This document shows, piece after piece, positions 22,567 through 33,548 of a stretch of DNA of 64,000 nucleotides. A model generated the notes under the pieces. It was given only the letters and a program-made list of their open reading frames with translations, ran no database searches and was not told the origin of the DNA. The stretch is from Isoetes taiwanensis (lineage: Eukaryota > Streptophyta > Lycopodiopsida > Isoetales > Isoetaceae), in NCBI GenBank assembly GCA_021234155.1, contig JAJEKV010000052.1:9565284-9629283 (forward strand), given 5' to 3'. The position numbers and the translations under genes are program-made. Each line of letters begins with the position of its first letter. Position 1 is the stretch's first letter.

Positions 22567-25125
22567 GATTTTAACAACAACGTTTTTAGAGGCAAGACGG
22601 AAACAAGAAAGCTCCACGAAAAACATTGAAGGTGACGAAGAAACCTCACCAGCAGGCAAGGGTCCAGGAAACAAAGGAGTCTGCTGTGTATGAAAACTTC
22701 CAGACGCAGTGGTACATAACAAGGAGAATTGGAGTAAAGTACAACACACTAACTTTCCTCCACGTCTGTGGAAGTCCGGGTGGCAAAAGGTTTGATGACA
22801 AAGAGTTTAAATGCATGGGTGTCATCAGAGACATTTCCGAAGTTGCCAGTCAGTCTGGACAACAGAGACGGCTATCCTTCGGAATGTCTCAGGGATTCAT
22901 AGTTGTGGACCAGGCCTATTTTAGACTTGGTAGAGTGAGCCCTCAAGCTTTGTATAAGTACATGACTCATTACATTAAGCTGAGGCTGGCTGAAATCATA
23001 AGAAGAGTACAATCTACTCAAAGTGAGGATTTTGCTTGCAGCAAATTCGAAGATGAAGTAGTGGAAGAGGAGAAGCAAGACGATGCCTCTAGTCAGAAAG
23101 AACAGGAGGAAAGTCCTAGTGGTTCAAAAGAGCATCAAAGGAAGAGCCGGCCATGAGGCACCATTGCAGCAAAAGAGCAAAAAAAATGCAAGGTGCAGGA
23201 AATTGTGGTGCAAGAGATTCCAGAAGAAATGCCAAAGAAGAAAAGAGGAGAAGAGAGGTCGCCATTAAAGAAAAGAAGGTGGACAAGACCTCAGAGAGAA
23301 TGGAAGAAATAAACTTCCACAAGTATGTGCAAGACGTCATGTATTTGCCAATAACTTCCATGAGGTTGCCACCAAAGAATGAAGCTGGTGAACGCCCTCT
23401 TCAAGTTCGAAAGATTTATGCTGGTCACTTAAGGAACCTGAAGGATAGGATCAAGGGCAACCCTAATGCCCACATTGCTCCAATTGTCATTCTCATGGAC
23501 AGAACCCAGTGCATGGACCCCAAGGAGTACGACAGAGAAAATGCAGACACTTACATGCATTACGTTCTAGGGGCAACCACGGTTTTAAGGCAAGGAGGCA
23601 GTTGTACAAGGAGAAAAATAACCCGAGATACCTCTCTGTCCGTTGTGCTATTTACTGTGGCCTGACGGACAAAGAAGCGAAGATCGTTGCCAATATGCAT
23701 AATGCTGACAATGAGTACAAACTTAAAATGAGTTTCGTCCACAAGATTAGGTTCATGCACAGGGAGTATGTGATATTTAAAGAAAAATGTGGAGAAGATC
23801 TGAAGAAACCAGCAAACTCCTTGGAGTTGAAGGAAGTGTATACTATCGAGTGTTGCCTCAAGTACGACGAGGCCAACAAATGATAGTCTCTGATAGCCCA
23901 CGACAACTGGTTTCAACTAGCTTTTAGAGATGGCAGAGTAAGTGCTTTTTGTATTCCGGAATAACCCTACAGTTTTCCCATTAACAATTTTTATCTGAAT
24001 ACAGATCTGGGATCTTCAGAACGAGATTTTCAACATGTTTGAGAGAGGGGAGTTGAAAAGCAAAGGAAAGGTCTCCAACAAGAAAAAAGGCTCCGACGTT
24101 CCAAAAAAGGAGATGACTATAACTGCCTGGAGAGAAATGCAGAGCTTCACAGATATGGACTTGCTCGAAACGCTACTGCAGAAAGTTGTGGACAAGGAAT
24201 TTACGCTGGAGGAAATGTCCAAGGAGCTGCACAAGTATGTTGAGCGTCACACCCTTTGTTTTTCTTTTGTTTTTTTGGAGTAGGAGTCACATTCATCAAA
24301 GTAAAAAAGTTTTTTGTGGCACATTTGCTTAACGGTGCACAAGTGTATTCCGGAATACGTCTCTCCCCTGATTCATGGCAAAAGTATATTCCAAAAAATA
24401 CTTTTCTTCACACTGAAGCTAAAGTGTATTCCGGAATACACTTTAGCTGCGCAAAAGGGCATAACATATTCTGGAATACACTAGTGCTTAGTTGTAAAAT
24501 AAAATTGTATTCCGGAATACACTTGTGCTTTGAAGTGTATGGTCTTTGTATTCCAGAATACACTTTAGTTGCCTCTGTGTACCGACTACGTTTTTCGTAG
24601 AAAGATTGATGTTGTGGTTATCTTTCAGCCAAAAGAAAGCCATAACATGTCAAACATGTTTGATCGAACAATTAAACATTGACAGTTGGGATAGATGTAA
24701 AGAGCTTTATCCTGTCGCAACTTCAGACGAACGCATCATCCAGTACGCGCCAAATTTTGAGGGCTGGATTGTCTTTTTGTTTCTCCTTTTTAGTTTTTCC
24801 GTTTCTGATTGTTACAGTGTGTTTTTTATTATAGAGCAAAAAGAAAAACAAAGACCTACCGGAGGGCTTCATGTACCTGGTAAGGACAGCACGGGAGGAG
24901 AGAATGTTAGCGGACAGGCGTGTTGTAGATGCTGAGCCCTTCGACTATGAACGCTTTACTATATTCGATCAAAACAATCTGTTTTGTATAGTTCACGGTG
25001 ACTGCACGAAGTTGTCCGGATCAATCAAGCCTCAAGATTTCACCTTGATAATAGCCAACCTACTATATGGCTTCAAGCTTAAGGACAGCCGCTACGACGA
25101 CCAACCTTTAAAGAACTCTGAGTTC
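22567..25125 (+). pseudogene. ParB/Srx-like domain plus N4/N6 DNA methyltransferase gene, truncated and frame-damaged
   Basis: First exon follows an acceptor TTTTCAG (22567); ATG at 22626. Residues 1-176 are unrecognised and end at 23156; the next frame starts at 23153, an ATGA overlap best read as a shift. It then reads YLPITSMRL...RKIYAGHLRNLKDRIKGNP...APIVILMD (23345-23500), like the first part of ParB domains. After a one-base slip in a G run (about 23570) comes GNHGFKARRQLYKE, then YCGLTDKEAKIVANMHN, the GNHR-type box and following helix of ParB/sulfiredoxin-like proteins. Exons at 23990-24234 and 24627-24760 are joined by plausible GT/AG introns. The last exon (from 24840) reads FCIVHGDCTKLSGSIKPQDF then TLIIANLLYGF, matching the start of a beta-class amino-methyltransferase, where motif IV is (D/N/S)PPY. 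The prolines are leucines here. Motif I (FxGxG) should follow but homology ends near 25125. Confidence 0.68.
23951..24562. promoter_or_regulatory. Palindrome cluster 2, within introns of the ParB-like/methyltransferase gene
   Basis: TATTCCGGAATA at 23952-23963; GTATTCCGGAATAC at 24345-24358; a perfect 32-bp palindrome at 24417-24448 (left half AGCTAAAGTGTATTCC); an imperfect site at 24467-24478; TGTATTCCGGAATACA at 24506-24521; and TGTATTCCAGAATACA at 24547-24562. All but the first are in the presumed intron 24235-24626, spaced 30-75 bp apart. The core is the same as in cluster 1. Confidence 0.85.
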
Positions 25126-26600
25126 AATGCTTTTGTCGACGGCACCTCTATGCTTCAAAATTTGCTCTACCAAATCGATTCCAAATCCTCTCAAATTTGA
25201 GGTACTAATTTTGATAATTTTTTCTAATATCCTTACACAAGAATTGGCAAAATTCTCTCTCCATCTTCGTAATCTCAAAAGAGCATTTACTCTCAAACAA
25301 TTAGGGAACTGGCCTTAAGGTCGCTTTTTCTGTTTGAATAAGTGATATGGAGTTCAGATCATCACTTATTATGGAGAACTGGCTTGTGTTGGTAAGAAGT
25401 CAGGATTTCCATCAAAACACTAGTAATAATTCTAGTTGTGCAAACAGCTTTACATATAGTCTTTACTACTAATTTCGCTAGTCCATGTGGCACTTATTTT
25501 CGTAGGTCTATTAAAGAGTCTATTCTTTCGTATTGTGTCGAAGGCTTTATGACGAGTATGTGATATGTGGTTGAGAGTGTGTGGTTTGAAACCTGCCTGT
25601 CCCTATGCCCTTTTCTGTCATTTACTTGACCTTTGTTCTAGTACCATTCTGTTCCATTTTGCAAAAACCAAGCAGATCATTATTGTTTTCCAATTTTTAT
25701 CTACTTTATACCTTGTTAAATGTTGTCATTTCATTGGTATGCTCTCATACTGCGTTGTTGATCATATTTGCGGCTTTTTCCCCTCCAGCTTTTGACACTT
25801 TTGTTGTTAAATCTTCTAGATTCTAAGTTTTATTCCTTGCCAACTTGTGCAATGCATTCTCCATTTATTGATTCATTAGATGCACCATGTCTCTGTCATA
25901 TCTCCATCTATGATGCCCCTTTGTAATATAGTTTCTTCACATATATCTGCCAATTTATGGTGATCACTGCTTTACTTTTGCATTTTCTGATTCCTGGCCA
26001 GAATCTACAAGGTTTTCTGCTTATCCATGATGCTAATGTCTGGTCTTCCTGTAGGTTTTGCCATCTTTTCGTTCTTAGTATCTTTTGATTTTCTTTTTTT
26101 CTTTCTTGTAACTTTCTATTCTGTTGCGTTCTCCCCTTTCTTTCTTTTATTCTGTGTGCATTGTCATACCATATTGCACTTTTGAATTTGCTATATGCCT
26201 CTGTTTCCATCTGTTTTGTTTTATCTGAAGACCACCTTGTTAGCTTCCATTAGTGTTTTGCTCAATGTGTTTGTCCCTTCTTTTGCCATCTTGCCTGTCC
26301 AGTCAATTTCTTTCATTTTATCATTCATTTCTCTTGCTTTATCTTCTACTTGATCTTCATCTTAGAGTTCCAAGTGTCATATTTCTGCTTTTCATCTTTT
26401 TTTTTGTTGCCAAAGTCACTTGTAATGGCTGGTGTACTTCCTATTCCAATTGACCCATTTCCACTTGATGTCCTTAATTTGCTTTAATCTTTCGCTACAA
26501 TAATTACATACTCCACTATGCTCTTTTTCGTGGCCGTTTGATATGTGTATCCTCCACTACTAGGCCTCCTGCTTATTCTCTTACCATGTCTGCCCCACTT
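25126..26600. other. AT-rich non-coding DNA
   Basis: No gene recognised. The methyltransferase homology stops at about 25125, which suggests a breakpoint there. The rest is T-rich with short chance frames. Confidence 0.4.
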
Positions 26601-27560
26601 CCCTTTACTATCCCTGGTGTCTTTCAGTTTTCTTTGCCATTCATCCCTTTTCCTTGTTAGTGTATTCATCTCTTATTGTTCTATTTTCAGCTTTCTATGT
26701 TTTTTCTCTTATCCTTCCATTTAGATCCCCCATTGTTATATCACTCCCGTTGCTTTCCATTTTCTATGGCTTCCTTATAGCCATTAGATTTAGTACATCT
26801 ACATTCGGTGGTATGTATGCTAGCAAAATATATTCGATGTATTATAAAAATGATTAGGGCCTTCATGCAAATGCTTTGTTAACTAAACTATTCTAAGAAT
26901 AACATGCAAATTCAAAACTCCAGCGTGACAAAAACCTAATCTTTTCTTTGCGAGTTCCATAGAACATGAAATCCCGTATAATATACTTACTAACCAGCAA
27001 ATTTTCTAACAAGTTGTTGGCATTCCAAACGTTCCAAGTTGCAGATAAATTTCTTATGATTGCAAAGGAAGAATTCAATGATCTAATTGAGCACTCTATT
27101 CACATACGCATGTTAGTCCTTCTTGCCATGAACTCATCTCACTGTTAATTTTTGAAATCTTTGTGTTTCTTTATATAGCAAGTCTATATCCAAATTATAG
27201 GGCTATTTTTTCAGAATAGGGATATAAGTTCTTTTAGAAGCTATAAAAGTGTCTATCTTATCCACTTAAAAGAAAAAGTGTTGTTAGACATGACCTCAGT
27301 GGGGTTACTAGGATCATATCTTCGAGGGATCATAGATGTGCGCACTCAAATATGTTCTTCGGCATGGTATTGAAATGTATCTTAATGTATCATTGTACAA
27401 TTTATCAGCACGCTTATTATTGCCAAGATTTCTTCCTTGAAAACCCCTTGGAAAAGGGATTTAATTCTGACACTAACACGTTTGTTGTTCTCTTTGATTA
27501 GGTCCCATAGGCAAATTTGTCTCCAAGGAAGATAAAATTCTTTCAATTCAATTAATTTCT
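26600..27560 (+). repeat. Spacer copy A of the pectate-lyase-linked tandem duplication
   Basis: Matches 31640-31800 plus 33548-34140, with those two joined. Shared blocks include TTAGTGTATTCATCTCTT (26658 and 31697), GTATGTATGCTAGCAAAATA (26811) with GCTATGTATACTAGCAAAAT (33604), and TCCAAGTTGCAGATAAAT (27032 and 33847). It ends in a LINE-like tail (GATAAAATTCTTTCAATTCA at 27531) that is matched by GATAAAAGTCCTTTCAATTC at 34109. Confidence 0.8.
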
Positions 27561-27839
27561 AGCACATAAATATGTAGCATAATAACATGGGGTTTTTTGT
27601 GTGTTTTTGTACGCTTTTCACAAAGGTTTTCCTAAGATTTCATGGCGTATTCGAATGGATGTACTAATGCGTACATCTAGAGTGCACCATATCTTAGTCG
27701 TTGATTTAGTTTTTTTTTTTGCAATGGTCCAACATCGAAGGGCTCAAAACAAAAGCCCTCTTTTTATTTTAGGGGGTGAACATGCAAGCCTCGTGGATAG
27801 CATTTCAGGGCATTCTTGCAAAAAATTAATGTTCTTGTG

Positions 27840-28075
27840 ATCAGACTTACGCAGTGGCATGGATAGGCAATGTACTCTGCTCAACGAAGAAATCCTGTCT
27901 GGAATGGCAAGCTAACGTTTTTTGTGGATGATTCAAGCATTCGAGACGGAAGCGGAGCATTTATGGTAGAAATTTATTCCCATGGAGCCCTGAGTGATTA
28001 TTTAGTAGGAACTGTAGCAAGGCAAAATAGTGCCGCAAATACTCAGTTTATGGCTTATAGTGTCTTGTGAGATCT
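27840..28075 (+). pseudogene. Possible RNase H fragment of a retrotransposon
   Basis: A short frame reads TFFVDDSSIRDGSGAFMVEI then NSAANTQFMAYSVL, which resembles the first strands of retroelement RNase HI (D-G-S...G-G, then A-N-x-x-A-E). The expected Glu in the second block is Gln/Phe here. No adjoining RT is visible. The evidence is weak. Confidence 0.3.
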
Positions 28076-30158
28076 TGGTGTAAAAACATGGCATACTCAA
28101 TGTTTCGTCGGACTCCATTCTGATCGATTCTTCTTCCTCTCAAACCCTAACCCTAATACTCCATCTTCTAGACCTAATTCTTCAAGCTCTAGGGCAACAG
28201 AGGCGATTATGGCTTATCCTCAACAATCTTACCAATCTACTGAGTCTATTTCTAAGGATTCTCACGAACATATCCCATTATGTGGAAGCATATCTCGTGC
28301 CTATATCCGTGCGGTTTCCTAGAGCTTTTCTTTCAAATCAAATAATGTGGACATCACGGCACATCGGTTTGAAGCGGCCGGATTTGCGGCATATTTGAAG
28401 CATCGGATTTGTCAAAGCGGATGTCAAGTTTTGGGCCTTTATAAAAAACTTCTAGGGCAAATCCAGAGTTCGGGTTTCTCCTACGGCCCGAGCTTCGGGA
28501 GGTTTCATCTGCGACGAGCTAGGGGAGTTCGGGAGTTCCGAGTTGGGGAGTTCTTTTCCTTTTTATTTTTGAAATTGGCGGAAGGGTCGGCCTGCGAGGA
28601 ATCTCGAGATCTCCAAATGATCCACCGCAGCTCAAGTTTTTCACCGGAGTTAAGAAGAAGCTGTCATGTGCAACAAATGGCGCCTAGGGGTCGCTTTGCT
28701 TATTCAAACCTCTGCATTAATGGCTTCCTTGTCAAATTTCGTTGCATTAAATCGGTCGTTCCACGTGCTCATTTGCTCCATTTACGAGCATGATGATGCC
28801 CTACGTTTGCATATAAAAAGGGCTTCTATTTCTTCCCCGTACTTTTTTCAATTATCATGTGAGTATATAGTCCCTCCTTTCTCTCAATACCTTCTAATCC
28901 TCTTTCCGCTCAACCAAATGGTTTATAATTCTTAAATTTTTTCTCTTTTGCTCTTGGTTGGATTATAAGGCAAGCTTTCTTGATTCATGGCTCCAGTTTT
29001 CTAATGGTGAAAAACGGAACTACCAAATTGGTAGTTTGTTTGGCGATTCTTTGCTCCTCTCATAATTCACTTCTTTCGGTGCTTTAACGTGGAGTTTTTT
29101 TTGTTCTCTTGCGATTTTTTGAATACTTCATACATCTTTTGATTCCGGACACATATCGTAGTTTTTAGATTTTGCACAACAAGAAATGGGGATTTTGGCA
29201 TCGCGATGATCGTAACACTATTAACCAGTTTTCTGTAGAAGCGAAATTTTAGCGAGGAGATTCGGCCCTTACACACACGAGATGATGTAAACCGGACATA
29301 ACGAAGGATTATATGACGCATGTCTGCACGATGGACACTTTATGAAGTTTGGTTTTGCAATGGCTTGCAATGGCTTTTGTAGCCCACGGTTCTAGCATGG
29401 AGAATTCTTGAAAAAGCTGGATTGCTTGATCAAGCAAGGGGTACAATGCGCTGGATTACAGATTATTTTATAAAGGTTTTATCCTTCCAAGAATGAGCTA
29501 TACTTCCAGGTGAAATTTCACCCCTTGTCCTTCTAAGCATTATGTTATCTTCAATTTTTCATTATGCATTGTGCTCTCTCTCGTTTGTTCTAAGCTTCAT
29601 TCCACACTGTTAAACCATGGAATTCATTGCTTCAAGTTATGCAATGGCTTGCTTTCCTCTGTCCAAGCTCAAATTTACATACTACCTTGCTAGCATTTGT
29701 CATGTTCTTGGAAAGTTTTTGCATATGTGTTGCTCAAAATACATTAATGCTAAAGTATTCTCTGTACTATTCTCTATGCAGGTTCAAAAAAAAATTGCAA
29801 GATGTTGATATCTCTAGCAATGCTTACGATGGCAATTGCACAAACAACTAAGGAAGATCGAGTTTGTCGCATGATCCATTTCTATTTTATGTGTAACTAT
29901 CAATGCCTACAGTTTTTATTCCGTCAAGACAAGCAAATTGTTGCAACAATGCTATTTTAGAATGATTTCAAGACAATTTGAGCGCATTGTTACAATGTTG
30001 TCATTTTGAAACCTATAAATTATGCAATTTAAAATATATGGTTTGCAATAACACACTTTTATTTTATTTTCATTTTTCTTTTTCTGTTTACCACAGAATT
30101 TATCTATGTTTGTTTCTTTTGTGGCCCGAAGGGCCAAAAAATTTTTGTAATATAAGAA
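28076..30158. other. Non-coding DNA within an insertion that splits the duplication
   Basis: The duplicated unit is interrupted between about 27560 and 30620. The insert holds a 148-residue unrecognised frame (28347-28793, GC-richer, Arg/Gly/Phe-rich), possibly LINE ORF1-type, and otherwise AT-rich DNA with no support for genes. Confidence 0.4.
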
Positions 30159-30596
30159 CCAACATAACTACTATGAACATTAATTAACACAAACCATTAT
30201 ATTATACATGTTTAATTAAATTCCCCCTTAAACCCCCTTTTGTTTGGGTGCATATTCACACGGGGGGTGACTTCGGGCAACGAGAGCTGTTGGATAGGCA
30301 TATTCACCCCTTATTCCTTAATCTACACCGTACACAAAGTTCCTCGTTTGTGGGGTATGAATGTATAGAATTTGTTATACTGTATAACAAGATTTACAAA
30401 ATACTATAAGATTTCAGGCAATATACTATATGGTGTTGATTTTGTACGTGCAAAACATAATTACAAGGGCTCTCGCTGCCCGAAGTCACCCCCCGTGTGA
30501 ATATGCACCCAAACAAAAGGGGGTTTAAGGGGGAATTTAATTAAACATGTATAATATAATGGTTTGTGTTAATTAATGTTCATATTAGTTATGTTG
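30159..30596. mobile_element. 438-bp element with 128-bp near-perfect inverted arms
   Basis: Left arm 30159-30287 and right arm 30469-30596 are reverse complements with only about two or three mismatches. The ends read CCAACATAACTA...TAGTTATGTTGG. The centre of about 181 bp is unique. There is no coding capacity. The arm length recalls a MULE-type or foldback MITE, but I see no clear target-site duplication. The high arm identity implies a recent origin or gene conversion, and a transcript would form a long hairpin. Confidence 0.85.
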
Positions 30597-30619
30597 GACA
30601 AGTTTATGAAAGATAAATG

Positions 30620-31624
30620 GCGAGATTTTCATTTGGAAAAAGATTTGAATCAAATGTATGAAATTGTGCTTTATGGTAGATTGACGAGATACAATGAAAG
30701 TCCACCTTTCTTGGCTAGGCAAAGCCTCAAAAGGGTTCGTGTTTCACCCCTTTATCTTTCATATGTTACCTCATACTTGACATTAAAGACCGAAGATGTT
30801 GTATCATGGCCATATGGTACATACTACACTGTATGCTATGGGAGGAAGGTATGTCCACATACATGTCACATGTACTTGCTTTACATTGAATTTCATAGTC
30901 TTTTAGCATCTTAACAAGAAGGAAAATTTTAATTAATAATGAGTTAAAGAAAGAAGGAACATTCTTTCGTTTCTCGTTTTGATCAAATCAAGCTGTACAT
31001 GTATAGTTTGGTGATGTGGTACACTTGAAATGAATGGGGTACATTTATTGTGCCTTCTTGGCTTTATGGCACAATTGAAATGAATGGGGTACGTTATGAT
31101 ACCTTCTTAGCTTGAAGATTATATAACTTTTAATCTCTTTGTTACCTGCAACATACGTATTTCAGAAGTGGCTCAAATTATATGTTTATGGTGCCAAAGC
31201 AATAAAGTAGAAGTATACCTATTTCTATGCACCAACTGCATACCAATTAGCTTCACTCAATATTCTAGGTCCTGCACTTCCTCCTACTGCACACATTAGC
31301 TAGTTCTTATAATGGTTCACCAAAGTGGGCATAGCCAAATTTAATCCTACATTCAAACAAAAGAACATGACTGGTTGGTCTAGTGGTAAGGGTGGGGGGT
31401 TTGGGGGGCAATGTCCAGGGTTCAAGTCCGTGGTAAACCAAAAAATTGTTATTATTTATCTTACAATATAAATGCCTTGTAATATCATACCTAGGCATCC
31501 TTTCTATACATACTTGGGAGAAGTAATTGTACATGACAGTAACTTTCATAACCTTATCAGCACTAAAGCCATCAAAATGTCCCAAAATCATGACCTGGAT
31601 AGATTTCCATGAAAAAGTGGCCAA
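30620..31624 (-). pseudogene. Truncated pectate lyase copy (3' half)
   Basis: About 30640-31620 matches 34190-35310, the 3' half and downstream flank of the intact pectate lyase gene. The third exon is recognisable (VMILGHFDGFSADKVMKVTV, then YNYFSQVCIERMPR; about 31494-31598), as is the fourth (about 31225-31340). The last exon, 34684-34902 in the intact gene, is missing: flanking intron and 3' flank are joined near 31130. The first two exons are not present. A tRNA-like SINE sits between exons 3 and 4. It cannot encode an enzyme. Confidence 0.88.
31369..31447 (+). mobile_element. tRNA-like SINE insertion
   Basis: Contains a box A-like TGGTCTAGTGGTAAGGGTGG and a box B-like GGTTCAAGTCC spaced as in tRNA genes. 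The intact pectate lyase intron (around 35130) lacks these ~78 bp, so the insertion is defined by comparison with an empty site: flanks AAAGAACATG and TTATTA are contiguous there. The acceptor stem does not pair well and there is no long tail, so this is not a working tRNA gene. Confidence 0.7.
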
Positions 31625-31799
31625 ATTTATGGATTTTTACTTCCCATTGCTATTTTGGTGTGTTTCAGTTTTCTTTTCCATTCATCACTTTCCCTTGTTA
31701 GTGTATTCATCTCTTGTTGTTCTATTTTCAGCCTTTCTATGTTTTTTCCTTTTATCCTTGCATTTAGATCCGCCATTGTTATCATCACTCTCTTTGCTC

Positions 31800-33548
31800 C
31801 TCATGTGATTTCACACAGGTGGGAGCATCAAGCCAGCAAGCCTTAGCATAAGGCATCGGCAGCAGCATGACAAGATTCAGCAGCCAGAACTGACTCTGTA
31901 GCACGATTTTGCATCTTCAAAGGTGAGCTTCAACAGTACCTGCTTAGCCTTGCTTTGGCCCTTTCAGTCACGCAGACCCCAGCTCGGTTTGGATTTGGTT
32001 TTGCCCTTGCCCAGTAGCTCAATTTCTATAGGAACCAGCGTCAAGGAGGATCGGCCGGATCACGGTTTGCCAGGCATCGATTCAGCCCGCCTCTGGTCCC
32101 CTTTGTCACTCATAACCTACCTTGAATCCGGCGGAGCTTCAGACCAGGTTTGGGATTGTGTTTTGCTTTGTTCTGGTTCATCCCTTGCCCAGCTATTGGC
32201 TCTGCTTTCTTTGTCTCCGCTCTTGGAGGTACTTTGTTTTGTGGCTCGTATCCTACAGTTTCGATTCCTTGAAGCTTGGAGCTCCCTTCTGTTCTTATAA
32301 GCACTTCTGCTCGCCCATCCTCTTGTTGCTCTGAATGGCTCGTCAGATCAAGCGCATGGCCAGGGAGACCCGTAAAGGAAAGAACCTCGTTAGGCTGCCT
32401 GAGCCGATCTTGAATAGGCCCTATGACCCCGTGATTGCGCCATATCTTCAGGCAGCCCCATCATTTGGGCCTCAGCGCCCTATACTGGCACACCCAGACT
32501 CACCCCCAGACACGCAATCCGCTCCAGATGCATCTTTGGCTGCAGCCTTGACCAGGATTGATGCTCGGATCCATTGTCTGCCTCTAGATTTGTTGGTCGG
32601 GATACGCACGATCCAATCGACAGTCACACTCACAGGAACATCGGCTCAGTTGCCCTTGGGAAGCTGGGTCCAGCTTTTAGAGATCTTTGCTCATAGGCTG
32701 ATTCAAAGACAAAGACGGCGATTACACCCGTACCTCCCACAGGGTTAGCGTCTGAGCATGTGGATGTTACGTCCCAGGCCGATGATGCCACACCTATGCC
32801 CACACGGCCGTCATCCGAGGATTGTTTGCCCCTACCGCACGGTCCCGCTTTGGCTCGACCAGGCCACGGCACTTACCGTTAGCCCCGAACCCACGATTGT
32901 GGGTTTGGAGGAAGCAAGCGACACTCCCGGGCAGGTGAGGTGACCCGTTTCTTTGCAGGTGATGCACGAAGGCGGATGGCATTCTCTCGCTTCGCCGAGT
33001 TGGAGCGGCATCTACTTTGAGCCCTGGCCATTTACTTGGTCGGGCCGGGGATGCTTTGTCCAGCCGCACATCCTCCTCGCCATGGCAATCACTTGCAAAG
33101 GACCTCCTTCTCCGGCCCGGGAAGACCTTATCCCGCCACCCACTCTGCCGACGGAAGGATCAATTATGTCGAAGTCCGCGCGAGGCTCGTCCTCGCACCT
33201 AAGTGGGCCAGGTGTATAGAGGCGGCCAGGCTATCATTCGGGATCACTGGCCACTTGATCCGTGGGCAGTGTCTGTGTAGTTGATTTGACTTCGACATCT
33301 GCTTGGGCTTATGCCCTTTTGTTTTGTTTTATTCTAGTATTGTGATTCGCTACGGGGCATAGTCCCCCGAGTTCTGTGTACTGGGGCTAGTCCCCACGTT
33401 GGATTTTGGCTTCGGCATTTTTGGTTTGGTCACGGGGCTTGGTCCCCGAGTTTCAGTCTGGGCTTTTGCCCTCTCCTTTGTATTGGGTCCCATAACCCGA
33501 TTGGGTTCCGCGGACGTTAAAAATTTCTTCCTTCCTTCCTTCCTTCCT
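31800..33548 (+). mobile_element. LINE-related non-autonomous insertion with ORF and TTCC tail
   Basis: About 1.75 kb inserted in spacer copy B (compare 26600-27100, which lacks it). It is GC-richer than its surroundings. It has an open frame from 32335 to 32748 (137 residues, starts MARQIKRMARETRKGKN, unrecognised) and further frames to about 33220. The 3' part repeats short GGGGCTTGGTCCCC-like folds (33350-33450) and ends AACCCGATTGGGTTCCGCGG then ACGTTAAAAATTTC and about five TTCC units. That end is the same as at 63005-63068, so it was probably copied by the same LINE machinery. Confidence 0.68.

Noticed and set aside
22626..23665. ATGA overlap of two frames as a bacterial-style operon
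   Set aside because: Introns and eukaryotic context are clear and a similar slip occurs downstream in a G run; a frameshift is the simpler reading.
22183..24562. Heat-shock elements (TTCnnGAA)
   Set aside because: The core contains TTC/GAA pairs, but the conserved part is a longer palindrome extending to AAGTGTATTCC on each side.
28161..28180. Telomere-like CCCTAA motif
   Set aside because: Only one or two units (AACCCTAACCCTAA near 28143); not an interstitial telomere array.
31369..31447. Functional tRNA gene
   Set aside because: Boxes A and B are present but the acceptor and T stems pair poorly, and the segment is an insertion in a pseudogene intron.
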